From Bacteroidales bacterium (GTDB taxonomy: Bacteria > Bacteroidota > Bacteroidia > Bacteroidales > Tenuifilaceae): 38,836 bases of DNA. Under the pieces are notes generated by a model. That model made no database searches. It was not told the DNA's origin and saw nothing but the letters and a program-made list of their open reading frames with translations. Positions 1-9,600 of the stretch are shown here, piece after piece (position 1 is the stretch's first letter; the number at the start of each line of letters is the position of its first letter). Position numbers and translations under genes: made by a program. Location of the stretch: assembly GCA_028708425.1 (NCBI GenBank), contig JAQVYY010000033.1:1-38836 (forward strand), read 5' to 3'.

Positions 1-295
1 TTCTCCAGCCCTCTCGGGCCAGAGACCTCCTACGTTAAGTCCATTATCTTCCCGTCAATACTACTGCATTTACTACCCCGAGCTACGGACGACTTTTGGG
101 CGTCTGTGTCTATTGCCACATGACCCCCCGGGTAAGCCTTAGTATGCAGTTTCTGTTCGTTAGTACCAACTTTTGTTTTAGGCTTCTTTCAGATTTTACC
201 TCGCGGTAAACACCCTTGCCATCAACTAACGGTTCTCGTCAAAATAAGCCCGTTCGGGACTTTAACCCTAGAGATAATGAACATGCATAGCAAAC
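1..295 (-). mobile_element. Group II intron (class C), 5' domain I, partial
   Basis: Read on the minus strand from 295, the sequence lines up without gaps over the first 44 nt with what I remember of the Oceanobacillus iheyensis class C intron. Shared landmarks are GCATG near position 10, then AGTCCCGAAC, GCAAGGGTGT, AATCTGAA.GAAGC, a GAACa.gAACT.CAT-like block, GAGTAAATG-like and GGAGGTCT. This is the 5' part of domain I. The boundary reads GTTTG rather than the usual GTGYG. The remainder, including any reverse transcriptase ORF, domains V and VI and the 3' splice site, lies beyond the left edge. It sits directly after a hairpin, the usual target of class C introns. The match is from memory, not from a search. 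Confidence 0.75.
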
Positions 296-328
296 AATAC
301 AAACAACCCGAGGCGTTGCATCGGGCTG
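296..328 (-). terminator. Hairpin/terminator targeted by the intron
   Basis: Arms 307-314 and 318-325 pair (CCCGA with TCGGG, then GC with GC, one mismatch) around a GTT loop. On the minus strand a T-rich stretch, TTGTTTGTATT, follows and ends at the intron boundary. It would terminate the transcript of the two minus-strand genes upstream and fits the known preference of class C introns for terminator hairpins as 5' exon. Confidence 0.6.
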
Positions 329-381
329 ATTTTAGTTGGGCTTCCAGCCCTCGAAGGCTTTAAATAGAATCAGCAAGTGGT

Positions 382-672
382 TCATATCATAGCAATTAAA
401 GATCCTATAAACACGCTAATTGCAAGCGTGGCAATCCATAGAGCCAGCCTACTAATGCCAATATTTCGATAAAAATTATACTCATTGCTGCTCCTTATCT
501 CATAAATAAAGTAATGAAACAGGAGCGCAACAAGAATATACCCTAAACCAATAGTTCTGAAAGAAAATTTGCCCGAAAACAAAAAACCCATAAACCCAAT
601 AACTATGGCAATAGCTACGGATGGAACAAGCAATTTGTTATAGAAAACGAGAACGCTTTTTATTTTTCGCAT
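382..672 (-). CDS. Small membrane protein of unknown function
   Basis: This 96-residue protein has a basic N-terminus and three hydrophobic segments at about residues 15-34, 40-58 and 74-96. Between the last two lies a polar stretch ending in NFYRNIGISRLALW. I do not recognise a named family. Similar small proteins with an (F/Y)YxNxGxSRLxLW segment occur beside ABC transporter genes in Bacteroidota, as far as I remember, but no transporter is seen here. It starts 16 nt after the stop of the threonine dehydrogenase gene and is probably co-transcribed with it. The predicted location is the inner membrane. Confidence 0.7.
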   Translation of the reverse strand: MRKIKSVLVFYNKLLVPSVAIAIVIGFMGFLFSGKFSFRTIGLGYILVALLFHYFIYEIRSSNEYNFYRNIGISRLALWIATLAISVFIGSLIAMI

Positions 673-688
673 TGGCTAATGCCTAGGG

Positions 689-1651
689 CTAAATTAACCC
701 CTTAGCATGCTTTTCGCCAATAACCTTTAGCATATCCTGGGTCATGGTTTCTAGGTTCCATGTGGGCTCCCACCCCCACTCCTGACGAGCAGCGGTATCA
801 TCCATTTTATTTGGCCACGAGTCTGCAATAGCTTGTTTTACCGGCTCAACATCATAATCCATTTCGAAATTGGGCAAGTGTTTTTTTATTTCAGCAGAAA
901 TAATTTCGGGGTCAAAACTCATTGCGGTAACGTTGAACGAGTTACGATGCTTTAGCTTATCAGGATCAGCTTCCATTAGATCGATGGCTGCTTTTACAGC
1001 ATCGGGCATGTACATCATATCAAGAAAAGTGCCAGCCGAAAGTGGGCAAGTAAACCTACCCGTTTTTACGGCAGCGTAATAAATTTCAACAGCGTAATCG
1101 GTTGTTCCACCACCAGGAAGGGTAACATTCGAAATAATTCCGGGGTAGCGTACCGAGCGGGTATCAACGCCAAAACGTTTGTAGTAGTAATCGCTTAAAA
1201 GTTCGCCTGCAACTTTTGAAACACCGTACATAGTTTGCGGGCGCATAATAGTATCCTGTGGGGTGTTATCCAGTGGTGTTCCGCCACCAAATGCACCAAT
1301 AGAGCTGGGAGTAAAAACGGCACACCCATTTTCACGGGCCACCTCGAGGCAGTTCATTAAACCACCAATACCTATATTCCACGCAACCTGTGGTTTGCTC
1401 TCGCCAACTGCCGATAGAATGGCGGCAAGGTTATAAATGGTATCTATTTTATATTTTTTTACCACGTCTGCAATTAGCTTCGCATCGGTAGCATCAATCA
1501 TTTCTGCAGGGCCCGATTCGAGCAATTCGCCAGTTGGTTTAGTTGAACGGAAACCGGCAACCACATTGCTGCTGCCATATCTTTTGCGTAATTCGAGGGT
1601 AAGTTCAGATCCAATCTGACCTACGGAGCCAATAACCAAAATGTTTTTCAT
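689..1651 (-). CDS. tdh: L-threonine 3-dehydrogenase, SDR/epimerase type
   Basis: Oxidises L-threonine with NAD to 2-amino-3-ketobutyrate in the cytoplasm. The 320-residue protein is an extended short-chain dehydrogenase: a GSVGQIGSEL nucleotide-binding loop near residue 8, a serine in PSSIGAFG, and the catalytic pair Tyr142/Lys146 in YGVSKVAGE. Length and the absence of a zinc-binding medium-chain fold match the epimerase-like threonine dehydrogenases known from Bacteroidota such as Flavobacterium, not the E. coli type. The divergent neighbour is kbl, which uses its product; this context strongly supports threonine over a sugar-nucleotide substrate. A promoter lies about 50 bp upstream and the 96-residue membrane protein gene follows. 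Confidence 0.9.
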   Translation of the reverse strand: MKNILVIGSVGQIGSELTLELRKRYGSSNVVAGFRSTKPTGELLESGPAEMIDATDAKLIADVVKKYKIDTIYNLAAILSAVGESKPQVAWNIGIGGLMNCLEVARENGCAVFTPSSIGAFGGGTPLDNTPQDTIMRPQTMYGVSKVAGELLSDYYYKRFGVDTRSVRYPGIISNVTLPGGGTTDYAVEIYYAAVKTGRFTCPLSAGTFLDMMYMPDAVKAAIDLMEADPDKLKHRNSFNVTAMSFDPEIISAEIKKHLPNFEMDYDVEPVKQAIADSWPNKMDDTAARQEWGWEPTWNLETMTQDMLKVIGEKHAKGLI

Positions 1652-1703
1652 GGGTACTTTTTTGAGATTAAAACTGTTTTAAAAAGGTAGACTACAAGTT
1701 GCG

Positions 1704-1733
1704 CAAATATACAATATTTTGAAGAACTGCAAA
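1704..1733 (-). promoter_or_regulatory. Promoter of the tdh operon
   Basis: On the minus strand TTTG (1733-1730) is followed after 18 bp by TATATTTG (1711-1704), a good match to the Bacteroides TTTG/TAnnTTTG consensus. It would give a leader of about 45 nt before the tdh start. Confidence 0.55.
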
Positions 1734-1897
1734 ACGAAACCAATGCTACTCAAAGAGCCAAAATAGCAAGGAGAATAGTAACAGGGTCGGGTTCTTTAGC
1801 TATAGTTTTAGTCGTTAAGCACCTTACACGTTTTAATAATTATTGTTAAAGCAATAATAATTATTTTCAAAAAAATCGTTCTTCGGCTTCAATTTAA

Positions 1898-1905
1898 TAT
1901 CTTTG
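1898..1905 (+). promoter_or_regulatory. -7 element of the kbl promoter
   Basis: TATCTTTG fits TAnnTTTG exactly and lies 50 bp before the kbl ATG. The 303-bp gap between tdh and kbl (1652-1954) holds these two divergent promoters and otherwise only AT-rich sequence, including TAATTATTGTTAAAGCAATA-type short inverted motifs near 1836-1865. Confidence 0.5.
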
Positions 1906-1954
1906 CTATAATATTATAGAACATAATGCATATTAACCTTTTAAATTTTTAGCT

Positions 1955-3145
1955 ATGTACAATCGCGTTCAAGCTCATCTTAAAAAAGAATTGACCGACA
2001 TAAAAGAGGCTGGTCTATATAAAGACGAAAGAATAATTACTACCCCACAGGGTGCCGAAATTGAGGTGGAAAATGGTGGTAAAGTACTTAATTTCTGCGC
2101 CAATAACTATCTTGGCCTTTCTAATGATTCCGAGCTGGTTAAAGCAGCCAAAGAAGCACTTGATAGCCATGGATATGGACTTTCGTCGGTGCGTTTTATT
2201 TGTGGAACCCAAGATATACATAAGGAATTAGAAGCTAAAATTGCTGAATTTTTTGGTACCGAAGACAGCATTTTGTATGCAGCTTGTTTCGATGCCAATG
2301 GAGGTGCTTTTGAACCGCTACTTGGCAAAGAGGATGCCATTATCTCCGATGCACTTAATCATGCTTCCATTATTGACGGCGTACGCCTGTGTAAGGCTCA
2401 GCGTTATCGCTATAAAAACAGCGATATGGAAGACCTTGAAGAGCAGCTGAAAAAGGCTCAGGCTCAGCGTTTCAGGCTTATCGTTACCGATGGTGTTTTC
2501 TCGATGGACGGCAACGTGGCCCCAATGGATAAAATTTACGCGCTCGCTGAAAAATACGATGCAATGGTTATGGTTGACGAATGTCACTCTGCCGGCGTTG
2601 TAGGTGAAACAGGCCGTGGGGTTACCGAACTGTTTGACCTTCGGGGAAAAATTGAAATTATCACCGGTACATTAGGCAAAGCCTTTGGTGGTGCAATTGG
2701 TGGTTTTACCACGGGTAAAAAAGAGATTATTGATATGTTGCGCCAACGCTCACGCCCATACCTATTCTCAAACTCTATCCCTCCAATGGTGGCGGCTGCC
2801 GGTATCAAGATGTTTGATATGATGAGCGAAACCAACGATCTGCAGGATCGCCTGCATGAGAACACCATTTATTTTACCGAGAAAATGGAGAAAGCTGGCT
2901 TCGATATCAAACCAACCAAGAGTGCTATTACTGCCGTTATGCTTTACGATGCTAAACTTTCGCAAGAAATGGCCGCTAAACTACTCGACGAAGGCATTTA
3001 CGTAATCGGATTCTACTTCCCTGTGGTACCTAAGGGTGAGGCTCGTATACGTGTTCAGATTTCAGCCGCACACACTCGCGAGCATCTTGATAAATGTATT
3101 GCTGCCTTTACCAAGGTAGGAAAAGAAATGGGTGTGATTAAATAA
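1955..3145 (+). CDS. kbl: Glycine C-acetyltransferase (2-amino-3-ketobutyrate CoA ligase)
   Basis: A PLP enzyme that cleaves 2-amino-3-ketobutyrate with CoA to glycine and acetyl-CoA, the second step of threonine breakdown. The 396-residue length is normal for the alpha-oxoamine synthase family. Visible motifs are FCANNYLGLS near the N-terminus, GYGLSSVRFICGTQ, VMVDECHSAGVVG (the PLP-ring aspartate and substrate histidine) and GTLGKAFGG with the PLP lysine at residue 242. 8-amino-7-oxononanoate synthase is related, but the high similarity to Kbl motifs and the adjacent tdh make kbl the better call. An intrinsic terminator follows directly. Confidence 0.93.
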   Translation: MYNRVQAHLKKELTDIKEAGLYKDERIITTPQGAEIEVENGGKVLNFCANNYLGLSNDSELVKAAKEALDSHGYGLSSVRFICGTQDIHKELEAKIAEFFGTEDSILYAACFDANGGAFEPLLGKEDAIISDALNHASIIDGVRLCKAQRYRYKNSDMEDLEEQLKKAQAQRFRLIVTDGVFSMDGNVAPMDKIYALAEKYDAMVMVDECHSAGVVGETGRGVTELFDLRGKIEIITGTLGKAFGGAIGGFTTGKKEIIDMLRQRSRPYLFSNSIPPMVAAAGIKMFDMMSETNDLQDRLHENTIYFTEKMEKAGFDIKPTKSAITAVMLYDAKLSQEMAAKLLDEGIYVIGFYFPVVPKGEARIRVQISAAHTREHLDKCIAAFTKVGKEMGVIK

Positions 3146-3184
3146 TCATAACTCTTAGACAATATTTTAATGAAATGATAAAAG

Positions 3185-3210
3185 AACAGCCTTTATGGGC
3201 TGTTTTTTTT
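3185..3210 (+). terminator. Terminator of kbl
   Basis: AACAGCC and GGCTGTT form a 7-bp stem around a short loop, followed by eight T residues. It lies 40 nt after the kbl stop. Confidence 0.85.
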
Positions 3211-3262
3211 ATCTCCAGCTCTTTGGAGTACAACCTGTTCTCCGTAAATATTACTTTGGTTG

Positions 3263-3363
3263 TTACCCTTAATTATTCAGATGGATAGTTGCTGTCTCCG
3301 ACAGCAACTAAGTTTCACCACCCATTTTGTTACCCTAAATTGGGCTCAACTAAGTCGGGTTAA
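3263..3363 (+). repeat. Intergenic repeat family A, copy 1 (beta module)
   Basis: This 101-bp copy starts TTACCCTTAATTATTC, continues with CTGTCTCCGACAGCAACTAAG, CATTTTGTTACCC and AAATTGGGCTCAACTA, and ends GGGTTAA. The reverse complement of 10073-10173 and the first part of 24165-24314 carry the same blocks in the same order. It occupies the gap between kbl and the efflux operon. Confidence 0.8.
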
Positions 3364-3396
3364 TAGCAGCAAAGGTTTACAATTATAAAACATTTT

Positions 3397-3421
3397 TCGA
3401 CTGTTTGGCAAAACTAGTCGA
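3397..3421. promoter_or_regulatory. Candidate TetR operator O1
   Basis: TCGACTGTTT and AAACTAGTCGA form an imperfect inverted repeat. The same 24-nt pattern (ACTGTTT, six bases, then a GTCGA end) recurs at 3460-3483. The two copies bracket the core promoter of the tetR-efflux operon, as expected for an autorepressed TetR system. Confidence 0.55.
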
Positions 3422-3429
3422 ATGATTAC

Positions 3430-3460
3430 TTGCTTTAAACAATCAACGGTTGTACCTTTG
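3430..3460 (+). promoter_or_regulatory. Promoter of the tetR-RND efflux operon
   Basis: TTG at 3430-3432 and TACCTTTG at 3453-3460 are separated by 20 bp, matching the Bacteroides consensus. The initiation site would fall inside the second candidate operator, and the leader would be about 25 nt. Confidence 0.6.
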
Positions 3461-3483
3461 TACTGTTTTACTAAAATGGTCGA
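3460..3483. promoter_or_regulatory. Candidate TetR operator O2
   Basis: GTACTGTTTTACTAAAATGG followed by TCGA; the half sites ACTGTTTT and AAAATGGT are related by dyad symmetry with two mismatches. It overlaps the end of the -7 element and the likely transcription start, so binding would block initiation. It is a second copy of the motif at 3397-3421. Confidence 0.55.
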
Positions 3484-3492
3484 AAATTCGAA

Positions 3493-4101
3493 ATGATAAA
3501 TAAGGACAGTACACGGACACACAACGATATGCGCAATAACATTGTCAGCATTGCATCGAATGTTTTTGAAAAGTTTGGTTTTAAAAAAACCACCGTCGAC
3601 GATATTGCGCAGGCTCTACGCAAGGGTAAAAGTTCAATTTACTACTACTTTAAAAGCAAGGAGGATATTTTTAAAGCCGTGGTAGAAAAAGAGGCCGATG
3701 CTCACAGGGCGGAGATAAACAGAATAATGGAAAGTAATTTGAACACCATTGAAAAATTAAAAAGTTACGTTAAAGCCCGCATGCTAGCCGTTAAGATTAT
3801 GGCAAATTACTACACCCTAATTCGAAATAACGATGTTAGCAACCTCGACCTAATAGAGAAGCTAAGGGCTAAATACGACACTGAGGAGCTCTCAATAATC
3901 AAGAGATTGCTGAACGAAGGCATGGATAACGGTCTCTTCAAGGTAAAAGATATTGAGCTATCCTCTATTGCGCTTCTAACTGCAATGAAAGGGCTCGAAT
4001 TTCCGCTGTTTATTGATAGCCCAAAAGCCGACAACCTAGACAAAATACTAGACGATATGCTCGATATTCTTTTCTACGGACTGGTAATAAGAAAAGCATA
4101 A
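3493..4101 (+). CDS. TetR/AcrR-family transcriptional repressor
   Basis: A 202-residue DNA-binding regulator. The N-terminal helix-turn-helix is clear at about residues 30-70 (TTVDDIAQALRKGKSSIYYY, then FKSKEDIF), and the C-terminal part is all-helical ligand-binding and dimerisation sequence. It is the first gene of the operon, 4 nt before the TolC-like gene, so it probably represses itself together with the pump and is released by a pump substrate. Two copies of a dyad motif flank the promoter and are the likely operators. The inducer cannot be read from the sequence. Confidence 0.9.
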   Translation: MINKDSTRTHNDMRNNIVSIASNVFEKFGFKKTTVDDIAQALRKGKSSIYYYFKSKEDIFKAVVEKEADAHRAEINRIMESNLNTIEKLKSYVKARMLAVKIMANYYTLIRNNDVSNLDLIEKLRAKYDTEELSIIKRLLNEGMDNGLFKVKDIELSSIALLTAMKGLEFPLFIDSPKADNLDKILDDMLDILFYGLVIRKA

Positions 4102-4105
4102 AGCC

Positions 4106-5569
4106 ATGAAACGAACACTTTATACCATCATTTTAGTAATTGGGGTTGGATTTAATAGCGCTGCGCAACAAACCCTCTCGCTAGCCGACTGCAAAAGTAT
4201 GGCACTTGAGCAAAACTTTAAAATCAGAGTTGCACAAGAAGAGGCTGGTGCAAGCGAGGCGCTATCGCTTTCGGCCCGAACAAACTTTTTCCCAAACATT
4301 AGCGCAAACGGGCTTTATAACCGCTCTAACAAAAATATTAGTCTGCTTAGCGGCGATGCGCTGGCACCTGTAATTCCATTTACCGCAATTGACCCTGAAA
4401 CAGGGGAGTTTAAGCCAGACCGCGACCCCGTAAACACATTCGTTTTTAACCCCATTAGTGGTGATATGGTTTACGATAAGGATGGGAATCCTGTGTTTAA
4501 AAACTATACCTGGATACCAAAAGATCAATTTGAAATTGGGAACAAGAACCTATTTATGGCGGGCGTAAATATTACCCAACCAATTTATATGGGGGGCAAA
4601 ATCCGCGAGCTATACCGAGTAAGCAAGCTAAACAACGCCATAGCAGAACTAAAGCTCACACACGAGCAAAACGAGCTAATGTATAGTGTTGAAGAGAGCT
4701 ACTGGAGAGTTATTTCGATTCAGGAAAAGGTAACAATGATAGAAAATTATATCAATCTGCTCGCTAAGCTTAAGGCAGACCTTGAGGAGCTATACAACGA
4801 GGGTATTATCATCAAAAATGATATTCTGAAGGTTGATGTAAAGGTCAACGAGGCGCAGCTAAACTTGTTTAAAGCAACCAACGGGTTAAAGCTTTCGCAA
4901 ATGGCGCTTTGCCAGCTTATCGGTATACCCTTTGAAACGGAAATACTTTTGGGCGATAGCCTTGAAAGCAACCCGCTGGCACTACCACAAAACATTGGTC
5001 TCGATAGCGCGCTGGTAAACCGACCCGAATTTGCCATGCTAAATCGGGCCAGTGATATTGCCCAGGCAGGGGTTAATATAATGAGGTCTAGATATATGCC
5101 AAACATCGGACTTACAGCTGGTTACTCGTTTCTAAATCCAAACCCATACAACGGTTTTTCAAATGAGTTTGGTGGCGACTGGAACGTGGGGGTTGCCATT
5201 AACATCCCCATTTTTCATTGGAACGATAGGGCGCATACCATGCGGGCGGCACTACATGAGCAGAAAAAAGTTGAATTACAGCTCGACGAAGCCCGCGAAC
5301 TAATCTCACTACAGCTAAAGCAGGCGCAGTTTCTGGTAGAAGAGAACCAGAAAAAGGTTTTAATGGCCAAAACAAATATGGAGCTAGCCGATGAGAACCT
5401 ACGAAATACCCGCAACTCGTTTACCGAGGGCATGGTAAAAACCACCGATGTGCTCGAAGCACAAGCACTATGGTTCGATGCGTACAGCAACTTAATTGAT
5501 GCTCAAATGGAAAATCAGCTGAGCATGGTAAACCTAAAAAAAGTAATGGGCAAAATCGATTATAATTAA
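4106..5569 (+). CDS. TolC-family outer membrane efflux protein
   Basis: Forms the outer membrane/periplasmic exit duct of the RND pump encoded downstream. The 487-residue protein begins with a signal peptide (about residues 1-20, ending SAAQQ), followed by two outer membrane factor repeats rich in long amphipathic helices: LSLADCKSMALEQNFKIRVA near the start and the matching half near NIGLDSALVNRPEFAMLN. An insertion of roughly 50 residues with short-turn sequence (about residues 85-145) lies in the first half before the conserved FMAGVNITQPIYMGG strand. It is second in the operon, between tetR (4 nt) and the adaptor gene (14 nt). Confidence 0.92.
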   Translation: MKRTLYTIILVIGVGFNSAAQQTLSLADCKSMALEQNFKIRVAQEEAGASEALSLSARTNFFPNISANGLYNRSNKNISLLSGDALAPVIPFTAIDPETGEFKPDRDPVNTFVFNPISGDMVYDKDGNPVFKNYTWIPKDQFEIGNKNLFMAGVNITQPIYMGGKIRELYRVSKLNNAIAELKLTHEQNELMYSVEESYWRVISIQEKVTMIENYINLLAKLKADLEELYNEGIIIKNDILKVDVKVNEAQLNLFKATNGLKLSQMALCQLIGIPFETEILLGDSLESNPLALPQNIGLDSALVNRPEFAMLNRASDIAQAGVNIMRSRYMPNIGLTAGYSFLNPNPYNGFSNEFGGDWNVGVAINIPIFHWNDRAHTMRAALHEQKKVELQLDEARELISLQLKQAQFLVEENQKKVLMAKTNMELADENLRNTRNSFTEGMVKTTDVLEAQALWFDAYSNLIDAQMENQLSMVNLKKVMGKIDYN

Positions 5570-5583
5570 AAAGAGAACGAGAT

Positions 5584-6612
5584 ATGAACAGAAAATATAT
5601 ACCACTAATCCTTGCGTTAACACTTTTTGGTTGCAAAACAAATGAATCGGATGAGACAGCTCTGGCCGAAATTCCAAATGTAAAAACAGCGGTGGCTACA
5701 GAAAAGGTTTACACATCAAAAATTATGTACACCGGCACCGTTTATGCCAAGCGTGAGGCCAACCTTGGCGCGGCCTTACCTGGCAAGGTAGAACGTATCC
5801 ATTTTACCGAGGGAAGTAAAGTGAAAAAAGGCGACCTTATAGTAGAGCTCTCAGACGAGATGCTAACCCAGGCCGAAATTGAGAACCAGGCTCTTAAGAA
5901 AGATTTTGAAAGAATTAAACGGCTTAGGCAGAAAGAGAGCGTTAGCCAGATAGATTACGACCACCTAAAAGCGAAGCTTGATGCCTCGAATGCAAAAACC
6001 GAAATGGTACGCAAAAACACGAGGGTTTACGCTCCCTTTGCAGGAACAATTGTTGAGCAGATGATGGAGGAAGGCGAAATATACTTCATAAATCCTGGGC
6101 TAGACCCTGGCTACTCTATGCGCTCGGGCATTGTTAGGCTTATGCAGCTTAACCCAGTAAAAATTGTGTTTGATGTTAACGAGAAAGACCTTTACCAGGT
6201 TAAACCCGGACTAGACGTAACCATATCGGTAGATGCCTACCCCGATAAAACGTACAGCGCCAAAATAAACAGCATAAAACCCATGCTTACCACCCTTACC
6301 CGATGCGCATCGGCCGAGGTAACGCTTAGCAATACCAGCGAAGAGCTAAAACCTGGCATGTTTGCACGTATCTCGGTTATGCTACCCAACCAAAAATCGG
6401 TTTTTATTCCAATGAACGCCATTACAAAGCTACCCGGAACAAACGAGCTGTTTGTTTATGTTGTTGAAAACAACATGGCCAAACGCATAGTAGTTAAGCA
6501 AACCGAAACAGTAAATGATGAAATTGCGGTAACTGGAATAAAACCCAACCAGCTAGTAATTACCGAGGGTAAAGCCAAGGTAAGAAATGGTGAAAAGGTA
6601 AATATTAAGTAA
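5584..6612 (+). CDS. RND efflux periplasmic adaptor, lipoprotein (membrane fusion protein)
   Basis: Bridges the RND pump and the TolC-like channel in the periplasm. The 342-residue protein has a lipoprotein signal with lipobox LFGC (Cys17). Next come a barrel-sandwich half GALPGKVERIHFTEGSKVKK, a short coiled-coil hairpin of about 60 residues, the second lipoyl half VYAPFAGTIVEQMMEEGE, a beta-barrel domain (VKIVFDVNEKDLYQVKPG, and later LKPGMFARISV) and a C-terminal membrane-proximal domain. The coiled coil is short, as in lipid-anchored adaptors of HAE1-type pumps. It sits between the channel and pump genes. Confidence 0.93.
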   Translation: MNRKYIPLILALTLFGCKTNESDETALAEIPNVKTAVATEKVYTSKIMYTGTVYAKREANLGAALPGKVERIHFTEGSKVKKGDLIVELSDEMLTQAEIENQALKKDFERIKRLRQKESVSQIDYDHLKAKLDASNAKTEMVRKNTRVYAPFAGTIVEQMMEEGEIYFINPGLDPGYSMRSGIVRLMQLNPVKIVFDVNEKDLYQVKPGLDVTISVDAYPDKTYSAKINSIKPMLTTLTRCASAEVTLSNTSEELKPGMFARISVMLPNQKSVFIPMNAITKLPGTNELFVYVVENNMAKRIVVKQTETVNDEIAVTGIKPNQLVITEGKAKVRNGEKVNIK

Positions 6613-6630
6613 CAAAAAGTAAAGTCGAAA

Positions 6631-9600
6631 ATGAATTTGCCCAAAATATCTGTTCGCAGGCCCGTGGCCATTGCCATGGTATTCTTAGCCGTTCTTCTGT
6701 TTGGTTTGGTATCGCTTACCCGATTGCCATTAGACGTTATGCCCGACATGGAACTACCATCGTTAACGGTAATTACCATTTACCCAGGTGCCTCGGCAAT
6801 TGAGGTTGAACAGCAAGTTACACGCACGCTGGAAGCGGCACTGGCCGGGACAGAAAATCTTAAAGAGATAAGCTCTCAATCAAAAGAGAATGCCTCGTTT
6901 ATATCGCTTCAGTTCGAATGGGGTTCCGACATTAGCGAATCGGCAGCCAATGCCCGCGACCTTATTGAGCTATCAAAAAACAGGCTGCCCAGCAATGCGC
7001 ACAATCCTGTTATTTATAAGATTAATTCATCGTTAATGCCTGTGCTTATTTACGGTATTTCGGCCAACGAAAGCTATAATGGACTCGATAAAATAATTAA
7101 TGACCAAATTGCTGCTCCGCTCCGAAAAATCCCAGGGGTTGGTACCGTTATGATTTTGGCCACGCCAACAAGAGAGATAACCGTTGATGTTGACCCACAC
7201 AAACTTTCGGCCTACGGAATTACTATTACTCACATTGAGACCATACTAAATGCCGAAAACATTACCGTTCCAGGCGGTAATATTCGGGTAGGTAGTAACG
7301 ACTTTGCTATTCGGATACCTGGTGATATTGAACAGGTTAGCAATCTGGAAAACCTTGCGCTTATAAATTTTAACAATAAAATTATTAGGCTTAAAGATGT
7401 GGCCACCATTACCGACGGGTTTAAGCACCTCGATGAGCACTCGCGCACAACAAAAGGCAAGGGTGTAGGGATATTAGTTCAGCGGCAATCGGGTGCCAAT
7501 ACGCTTGAGGTAGTAGAGGCTGTACAGAAAAAACTTGGTGAAATAATGCCCACCCTACCCGCCGATATCGAAATTGGCGAGGTTCTAAACTCGGGCGAAA
7601 TGGTTACCGAGAGTATTAATAACCTCACCAAATCGCTTTGGTACGCCCTAATTTTTATCGTTATCGTTGTTTTTGCATTCCTCAGGGAATGGCGCCTTAG
7701 CCTTATCGTTTTCTTAACGATACCATTCTCACTAATCACAGCATTTATTCTAATCTATATGGTTGGCTGGACCATCAATATATTCAGCCTTATGTCGCTT
7801 GTAATTGCCATGGGTATGGTGGTTGACAACTCCATTGTGGTTCTCGAAAATATTACGCAGCATATCGAAAAGGGCTCTAGGCCCTCACAAGCTGCAATTT
7901 TTGGAACCAATGAGATGAGCTCTGCCATTACAGCATCAACCTTAACCACGCTAATGGTTTTTATTCCCATGATTTTTATGGGCGGATTGGTTGGCGTTAT
8001 GTTTAAGCAGCTAGCTATTATCGCATCGGTAACCATGATAGCATCGCTGATAAGTGCGCTAACACTAACCCCAATGGTATCGTCGCGACTTTTAAAAGGC
8101 CGAACAAAGGGAGAAAAAAAGAGGCGCACTTTACTCTACAGGTTAAGCGAAAAAATATTTCTCTTCCTCGAAACTATCTACAAAAAAACGCTAGCTTGGG
8201 CTGTTATTCACAAAACGGTAACCCTTATTTTGGTTGGAATCTTGTTTGGGGTAACGCTTTGGATTGGGAAAGGACTGGGAACCGACTATATTCCCGAATT
8301 TGATGCTGGGGATATAATTGCCACCATTGAAATTGATATAAATTCAACCTCAACAAAAGCCGATAGCATATCGAAGGTTGTAATGGATATTTTTGAGCAA
8401 GAAATTCCGGAGATGACCTCTGGTAGCTTGGCATCAATCTCTGGGCAATCATCAAACGGTATGCTTACCTCGGTTGGTTTTCGCGAGGGGAAAAATATAA
8501 CCACTATACTTTGCCACCTTACGCTACCCGATAAGCGCTTGCGCACTGCCAAGCAAATAGCCGACGATTTGCGGCCACATATTGAGCAAATACCCGAAAT
8601 TGAAAACTTTAATATTGTGGGCGGTAGCGTTATATCGCAGGCAATTACTGGCAATGTTAAACCAATCGAATTCCATATTTCGGGTTCAAACTACGATATT
8701 TTAAATAGCCTTGCCGATACGCTCACACAGCAGCTACAGCAATCGGATAAATTTACCGATGTTGTAAATACCGTTGATAAGGGTAAACTAGAAGTTCAGA
8801 TTATTGTCGACCGTGATAAGGCTTCCGCAATGGGGCTAAATACTGGAATGATTGGACTTCAGGTGCGACAAAGCATATTCGGAGCTGAAGCCGGAAGCAT
8901 AAAAGAGGGGGGCGACAACTTCCCTATCACCATTCGCTACAGCCCCGACCATCGGAACAATATTGAATCGATAAAAAACATTTCGATAGTAAACCTTATG
9001 GGACAGCAAGTACCGCTCTCTTCGGTCGCTGAAGTTGAGATTGGCATTGGCTCGTTGCAAATCGATAGGCTTGCTCAGGAGCGAATTGTTAGGGTTATGG
9101 CCGAACTAAACGGCGTTTCGCTAAGCGAGGGGCAAGATGAAGCGCAGCAAATTCTATCGAACCTATCCATCCCGCCCGAGGCGGAAGTTAGTCTGGCAGG
9201 ACAGACATCGGAACAAGGAGAATCGTTCGCCGACCTATACCTAATTCTCTTTCTAGGTATCGCTTTAGTTTACATGGTAATGGCGGGTCAATTCGAATCG
9301 TTTCGCGATCCCTTTATCATCATGTTCTCCATCCCACTAACCTTTATTGGGGTAATATGGGCCTTTAAAATAACTGGGGTAACGCTAAGCATAACCACCT
9401 TTGTAGGCGTAATTATGCTAATGGGCATAGTGGTAAACAACGGAATTGTGCTAGTCGATTACACCAACCTGCTCCGCAAGCGAGGGCTAAAGGTTTACGA
9501 TGCCGTACAGGAGGCTGGACGAAGCCGCCTACGACCAGTGCTTATGACAAGCCTAACCACCATGCTCGGGATGCTACCCTTGGCGCTAAGTCGGGGAATG

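Noticed and set aside
7479-8654. Long minus-strand open frames within the RND pump gene
   Set aside because: They are shadows of a full-length pump gene with clear family motifs on the plus strand; none has a recognisable product.
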